Of a stretch of DNA of 64,000 nucleotides, positions 60,377 through 64,000 are shown one piece after another. Under the pieces are notes generated by a model. That model was not told the origin of the DNA. It made no database searches and saw nothing but the letters and a program-made list of their open reading frames with translations. Source of the DNA: Elusimicrobiota bacterium (lineage in GTDB: Bacteria > Elusimicrobiota > Elusimicrobia > Elusimicrobiales > UBA9959); NCBI GenBank assembly GCA_026388155.1, contig JAPLKI010000010.1, positions 62,001 to 126,000 on the forward strand. The letters are read 5' to 3'. The position numbers and the translations under genes are program-made. How positions within the stretch are numbered: the first letter of the stretch is position 1; every line of letters begins with the position of its first letter.

Positions 60377-61149
60377 ACGGTAAAGATCCGGCTGAGCGGT
60401 TCAACAGTGAACTGGACGGGCTTTTTGCCGGCAGTCGCCCGGGCGGCGACGAGTCCGATCCCGCCGCCATGGAAACGGCTAGAAAACTTTTCCGCGCGGA
60501 TTTCAGCGGGGATTCCAAAATAAAGGAATCGCTCAGGGCCGAATTGTTGGCGCGCGCCCGCAAGACCTCAGGGTTCGGCAAAGTATTCCGCCTGTTAGGA
60601 CATAATACCTGGCTTCAGGCCGCTATGGCGGCGGCATGCCTTCTGCTTGTTCTTCTGCCGATCAGGCGCACGACCGGGCAAAGAGCCGGCGTTCCCGGCA
60701 TGGCGCCGGTTCAATACGCGCGTTCCGGCTTTGCTTCGCCCTTCCAGTCAAGCTCCGTTACCGTTTCCGGCGGAATAGTAACTGCCCGGCTTCAGGAACC
60801 GGCCCCGCACTTTCCCCAAAAGGTAGGGGAAACCGCGGCGGCGGTGTCCGCCTGTGGGGAAATCTGCCGGAAGGGGTCCCGCCAAAGTGCGGAGCAAGCC
60901 CATCCACCTGAAACAGGGAGTGTTTCCGGGATTTTCCGCGGTGTGCCCATGGCTGCGCTTGCCGGCGGCCGGCCCGGTAAATTTCCCATAGAAATTAAAA
61001 AAGGCGCGGGCCCTATAAAACAGTTAAAAGGGCGTAGGCTGGCGCTTCCAAAAGGTTCGGGGGTTGTATGGGAAACCGAACACGCCGTTTTCACGCTTGA
61101 AAGACGGGCGATATCGCCCGAAGAGTTTTTCCAGCGGAAAGTAATATAG
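60373..61149 (+). CDS. Single-pass membrane protein, candidate anti-sigma factor
   Basis: 258 residues. N-terminal charged cytoplasmic part (about 1-75), one membrane segment (about 82-97, AAMAAACLLLVLLPIRR), then an exported region with low complexity. Overlaps the sigma gene by 4 bases, the usual place of an anti-sigma factor, but the zinc anti-sigma motif (HxxxCxxC) is not seen. Residues about 145-178 (HFPQKVGETAAAVSACGEIC) are encoded by a palindromic repeat that also occurs elsewhere as intergenic DNA. Confidence 0.7.
   Translation: MNGKDPAERFNSELDGLFAGSRPGGDESDPAAMETARKLFRADFSGDSKIKESLRAELLARARKTSGFGKVFRLLGHNTWLQAAMAAACLLLVLLPIRRTTGQRAGVPGMAPVQYARSGFASPFQSSSVTVSGGIVTARLQEPAPHFPQKVGETAAAVSACGEICRKGSRQSAEQAHPPETGSVSGIFRGVPMAALAGGRPGKFPIEIKKGAGPIKQLKGRRLALPKGSGVVWETEHAVFTLERRAISPEEFFQRKVI
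60803..60897. repeat. Palindromic element inside the candidate anti-sigma gene
   Basis: CCGCACTTT at 60804-60812 and AAAGTGCGG at 60884-60892 frame about 90 bases. 60841-60892 is a reverse-complement match (49 of 52) to 44889-44940. The frame remains open through it. Confidence 0.8.
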
Positions 61150-61164
61150 ATCAAGGAGGCTGTT

Positions 61165-61737
61165 ATGAAAACTGTAACGATAGGACTTGCGTTAGTAGCG
61201 TGTCTGGCGGCATGCGGGGCGCTATACGCTAACGAGAACAAAGCGCCGGCGAAGGACGCAAAATCCGTATCGGAGAGCGGCAGCGCGCCGGCGCTGGATC
61301 CGTCGGACATGCCGGCTTTAAAAGACAGGGTGGAATACGCCGGAGACGCCGAGGTCTCTACCGGACCCGTGGAGTATCCCTATATCGGGCTTGTCCCCGG
61401 CTATCGCGGAACCTCCATACCCGCGCCGGGCGACCAGCTTCTGTATGTCAAAAAAGGAGACCGCGTGGATGTGCTTGTGACTTTTGACACCGTGACCGCG
61501 AAGGAAGTGAAAGAGAAGGTGACCGCCACCATACTTCAGAATGTCATCGTGATAAATGTTAAAAGACCGGACAATGTGAAGGATATGGGTGCCATAGAGC
61601 TTCTCTGTAATCCGAACGAGGCGCAGTACCTGGCGCTGAGCGAGGCGCAGGGAAAAACCAGCATCGCCGTGCGCGCGCCCGGAGATGTCGAGATGCATCC
61701 GATGGAGATGGCCAGCTTCCGTAAGCTGATAAAATAG
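61165..61737 (+). CDS. Exported RcpC/CpaB-like protein
   Basis: 190 residues. ATG 61165 follows AAGGAGG. Signal peptide 1-23 with a possible lipobox (LAAC, cysteine 17). The mature domain (about 72-190) resembles the RcpC/CpaB C-terminal domain of Flp pilus assembly: PGYRGTSIPAPGDQLLYVKK, RVDVLVTFD, TATILQNVIVINV and ELLCNPNEAQYLALSEAQ. It lacks the CpaB N-terminal SAF region. Paralogue downstream. Confidence 0.78.
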   Translation: MKTVTIGLALVACLAACGALYANENKAPAKDAKSVSESGSAPALDPSDMPALKDRVEYAGDAEVSTGPVEYPYIGLVPGYRGTSIPAPGDQLLYVKKGDRVDVLVTFDTVTAKEVKEKVTATILQNVIVINVKRPDNVKDMGAIELLCNPNEAQYLALSEAQGKTSIAVRAPGDVEMHPMEMASFRKLIK

Positions 61738-61747
61738 AGGAAAAATT

Positions 61748-62782
61748 ATGAAGATATTTAAAAAGCTGTTGTGCGTTCTGCTGCCGCTCGCCGCTGCGCT
61801 GCCCGCTTACGCGGCCGAGCCCGGACTGACCCCGGAAAAGATAAGCTGCGCCGCCGAGGATATGCAGCTTTTCTATCACTATCTGAACACGGGAAGGGAT
61901 AATGCGCTGAAAGAGTTCACGCCCAAATGCGGCGGCCAGCAGGGAAAGGTGATAATGCCCGAGTGGCTGGACAAAGCCGTCCCGGCCATGGCGGAGCGTA
62001 AGGTCTGGAACGACCCCGAGGAGGGGAAACTCAGCGAGGCTGTGGTCTGGCAAACCCCGTTCTCCATCCTATATGAGTTCGCCGATACCACGCGCAAAAC
62101 TCTTGTCGGGACGGGGGATAAGGGTCCGGTGTCGCCTTTCATATGTGAAAAAGAGTACAACGATATCCGCATGCGCTTCATGCTCAGCGTTGACCGTATC
62201 GCCAGGTCCCGGCTGAACGACTCCTTTGAAGGCAGGGGAAAGGGGCTGTTTTCCACCCTAAATATGATCATGCAGCGTATGGACGGCGTGACCGGGGCCA
62301 TATCCGCGCATGACAAAGCCGGATTTGATAGTAACGCGGCGGAAGCGGCGGAACTTAGCCGGGACCTGTTCTCGCAGCTGTTTTCGGCGCCGCGCCAGGA
62401 GCCGGTTTACAGGTACCGGCCGGAGCCCAGAGTGCTGCCCGGTTACAGAGGGGTCAGCCTGCCTGTTCCGGGCTATCAGACGCTTTTCCTTAACAGCGGA
62501 GAGCGCATTGACCTGCTTGTCACGTTCGAGGCTGTCACCGGAAAAGGCGCAAAGAATATGGTTACGGCCACTATACTCCAGAACGTTGTTGTGCTGAAGA
62601 TCTCCAAACCGGATGCGATGGACGGCTTGTCGGTCGTTCAGCTGCTGTGCAACCCGAATGAGGCGCAGTACGCCGTGTTGAGCCTGGCGCAGAGCAAGAG
62701 CGTCAATATTATACGCCGTTCTCCCGGGGATGTTGAGATGCATCCGATGGAGATAGCCAGTTTTGTGAAATTGTTCAGGTAG
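61748..62782 (+). CDS. Second exported RcpC/CpaB-like protein with extra N-terminal domain
   Basis: 344 residues. Signal peptide 1-24. The N-terminal domain (about 25-215) is unique and has cysteines (SCAAEDMQLFYHYLNTGRDN region, PKCGGQQ, PFICEKEY). The C-terminal 115 residues parallel the previous protein: PGYRGVSLPVPGYQTLF, RIDLLVTFEAVTGKGAK, ATILQNVVVLKI, and end on GDVEMHPMEIASFVKL. SD: AGGAAAAATT. Confidence 0.75.
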   Translation: MKIFKKLLCVLLPLAAALPAYAAEPGLTPEKISCAAEDMQLFYHYLNTGRDNALKEFTPKCGGQQGKVIMPEWLDKAVPAMAERKVWNDPEEGKLSEAVVWQTPFSILYEFADTTRKTLVGTGDKGPVSPFICEKEYNDIRMRFMLSVDRIARSRLNDSFEGRGKGLFSTLNMIMQRMDGVTGAISAHDKAGFDSNAAEAAELSRDLFSQLFSAPRQEPVYRYRPEPRVLPGYRGVSLPVPGYQTLFLNSGERIDLLVTFEAVTGKGAKNMVTATILQNVVVLKISKPDAMDGLSVVQLLCNPNEAQYAVLSLAQSKSVNIIRRSPGDVEMHPMEIASFVKLFR

Positions 62783-62815
62783 TTACACTATGGTTCGCCC
62801 GGCTGGGACAAACAT

Positions 62816-63571
62816 ATGGCTCACAGGGATGCGGGTAGAACGGGCTTTACGCTTCCGGCATTGTTTGCCGCGACTCTGGCTTGTTCCGTATGTGCGCCGC
62901 CTGTATGGGGCTTGCCCGAGAACGAGGATCGTCTGCCGGATTTTAATCTGGGTTCAATGAGAGTCGCCGATGTGCTGAAATACATGAGCGTCACTAAGTT
63001 CCCTGTCTCTCCGCCGGCCCGGGTGACGGAGAATGCGGACTCGGATTCCGGCATTCTCCCTGAGACCTACCCGTTGTATGGCCCCCATAAGGCCGGGCGT
63101 GTGCGGCTGACAAGCCTGATAAAGCTGACGATTGACGGTAAAAAGGGGAAAGCGGAGGTGAAATTCCCCGATGTTCGGTTTGAGGGCGCGTGTCCCGGCG
63201 ACAGGTCAGTTCTTTTCATCAAGGTGGCGGAGGAAAACCTTTCGCCCGCGCTGTCATGGGCCGCTGTAATATGTTCCGGACGCAGCTACCTCGGTTATAA
63301 AGGCGCCAACCTGAAGCTGCCGGAGAAGTCCGGTAACTTTTCCATAACCGAAACTATGGCGCTGGGTTGCCAAAAAACGCTTGTGAGTGAAACGCATCCC
63401 TGGCTTGCCGCCGGCCTGGCCGGTGAGGGCGGACGGGACCTGGACCGTCTGTGTTCGCGGGCCTTCCGTGAAAAGATGATGGATTACAATGTAAAAACCC
63501 TGCCGAGGCAAATGGAAGGCTTTGATTTCCAGTATAACCCCGAAAAAAACACGCTGAAAATAACCTGGTAG
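62816..63571 (+). CDS. Exported protein of unknown function
   Basis: 251 residues. Signal peptide (about 9-33, TGFTLPALFAATLACSVCAP). ATG 62816 has no clear SD. Mature part has a beta-rich central region (KLTIDGKKGKAEVKFPDVRF) and four to five cysteines. No family recognised. It ends the group that begins with the ECF sigma factor; a shared function with the RcpC-like pair is likely but unproven. Confidence 0.65.
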   Translation: MAHRDAGRTGFTLPALFAATLACSVCAPPVWGLPENEDRLPDFNLGSMRVADVLKYMSVTKFPVSPPARVTENADSDSGILPETYPLYGPHKAGRVRLTSLIKLTIDGKKGKAEVKFPDVRFEGACPGDRSVLFIKVAEENLSPALSWAAVICSGRSYLGYKGANLKLPEKSGNFSITETMALGCQKTLVSETHPWLAAGLAGEGGRDLDRLCSRAFREKMMDYNVKTLPRQMEGFDFQYNPEKNTLKITW

Positions 63572-63599
63572 GCGGTCAGGTAAGGGCCAAAGAATACAC

Positions 63600-63692
63600 G
63601 ATTCCGGATTAAAGATTTAAGATTCAAGATTTAGGATTTAAGATCCCTACTTCCCAGTTTTCAATCTTGAATCCGGAATCTTGAATCTTTAA
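63600..63692. repeat. Intergenic hairpin, AAGATTTAAGATTC / GAATCTTGAATC arms
   Basis: Left arm GATTCCGGATTAAAGATTTA and AGATTCAAGATTTAGG, right arm TTCAATCTTGAATCCGGAAT and CTTGAATCTTT. The unit AAGATTCAAG is repeated. Precedes glmM. Confidence 0.8.
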
Positions 63693-63786
63693 TTGCCCCG
63701 CCCCCGCCGCCTGCCTGCACGGCAATAATGTTATAATATAGAATCATTGAGACGTACCGTTCGCTTAAAGGCGGATTTTTTTAACT

Positions 63787-64000
63787 ATGGAAAGACTGTT
63801 CGGCACTGACGGGATCAGGGGCGTCCCCTGGAAATATCCGTTTACCGTTGATTTTATAAGGAAAATCGGCTCCGCCGCCTCGCTGGTCCTTTCAGGGTAT
63901 AAAAGGGGCCCCCACGCGCGCCCGGTAGCGCTGATAGGCATGGATTCAAGGGTCTCCGGCCGGAGTATAAAAAAAGCTTTGGTCGAGGGCTTGTCGGCTC
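63787..64000 (+). CDS. glmM: Phosphoglucosamine mutase, 5' end (cut by window)
   Basis: The first 71 residues. Starts MERLFGTDGIRGVPWKYPFT and continues to MDSRVSGRSI; typical of GlmM, which converts glucosamine-6-P to glucosamine-1-P for UDP-GlcNAc and peptidoglycan. The catalytic serine loop lies beyond the window. TATAAT at 63732-63737 may be its promoter; -35 not convincing. In many bacteria glmM follows cdaA-cdaR, but here it is 12 kb away. Confidence 0.93.
   Translation, partial: MERLFGTDGIRGVPWKYPFTVDFIRKIGSAASLVLSGYKRGPHARPVALIGMDSRVSGRSIKKALVEGLSA

Noticed and set aside
60373-61149. Zinc-binding anti-sigma factor of the ZAS type
   Set aside because: No HxxxCxxC motif. Anti-sigma role rests only on position and topology.

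Overview
The window is one contiguous piece of a GC-rich (about 55%) bacterial chromosome, almost fully coding and mostly on the + strand. It has a Gram-negative-type gene complement. I infer a member of Elusimicrobiota or a close neighbour. The best clue is the C-terminal domain of the protein at 57745-59205, which resembles the type II/IV pseudopilin tails that are very abundant in that phylum. A stand-alone DUF2344 gene next to RNase G fits as well. No 16S rRNA is present, so this placement stays an inference.

Layout. 1-1764: two tandem diguanylate cyclases, the first cut by the window edge. 1898-6250: sppA, a Yip1-like membrane protein, polX and nnrE. 6576-10818: a GH13 amylase with CBM20, a secreted Cys-repeat protein and another exported protein. 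10890-14085 (minus): a YtrA-type GntR regulator, an ABC ATPase and a permease with a large extra domain, behind a near-consensus promoter and operator. 14225-16950: tldD-tldE. 17238-33416: the S10/spc/alpha ribosomal superoperon from rplC to rplQ, including secY, adk, map, infA, rpmJ and rpoA; rpsJ and rpmD are absent from their usual places. 33490-39237: mreB-mreC-mreD-mrdA-rodA, the cell elongation machinery. 39359-44870: DUF2344, rng, an amidase, murI and an exported protein. 45083-47993: an orphan HicA-like ORF, a small protein, a ComB-like phosphatase, queC and queE. 48084-54881: hpt, ftsH, cdaA, a 32-residue remnant of cdaR, a polysaccharide deacetylase, a GDPD and a lipoprotein. 55173-56090 (minus): a UbiA/MenA prenyltransferase. 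56487-59205: an AT-rich island with a WG-repeat lipoprotein and a SurA/TPR/pseudopilin chimera. 59379-59465 (minus): tRNA-Ser(UGA). 59825-63571: an ECF sigma factor, a membrane protein that may be its anti-sigma, two exported RcpC/CpaB-like paralogues and an unknown exported protein. 63787-64000: the start of glmM.

The most unusual feature is the set of gene spacers. More than twenty intergenic gaps, many inside the ribosomal operon, hold long imperfect hairpins. Their arms are runs of degenerate 6-9 base units (GCGAATAG, GCCATAG, CTGAAG, GTGTAGA, GGTCACAG and others). The units differ between loci, but the architecture recurs and often so does an apical AAGGAGTTCCTT-like core that can act as a Shine-Dalgarno sequence. 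Some run into the ends of genes, and one lies in frame inside queE. A second palindromic family (CCGCACTTT...AAAGTGCGG) and a third, larger one (around GGCGCGACGAA) are also dispersed here, in part inside coding sequence. No CRISPR array, prophage, intact insertion sequence or known defence system was found.
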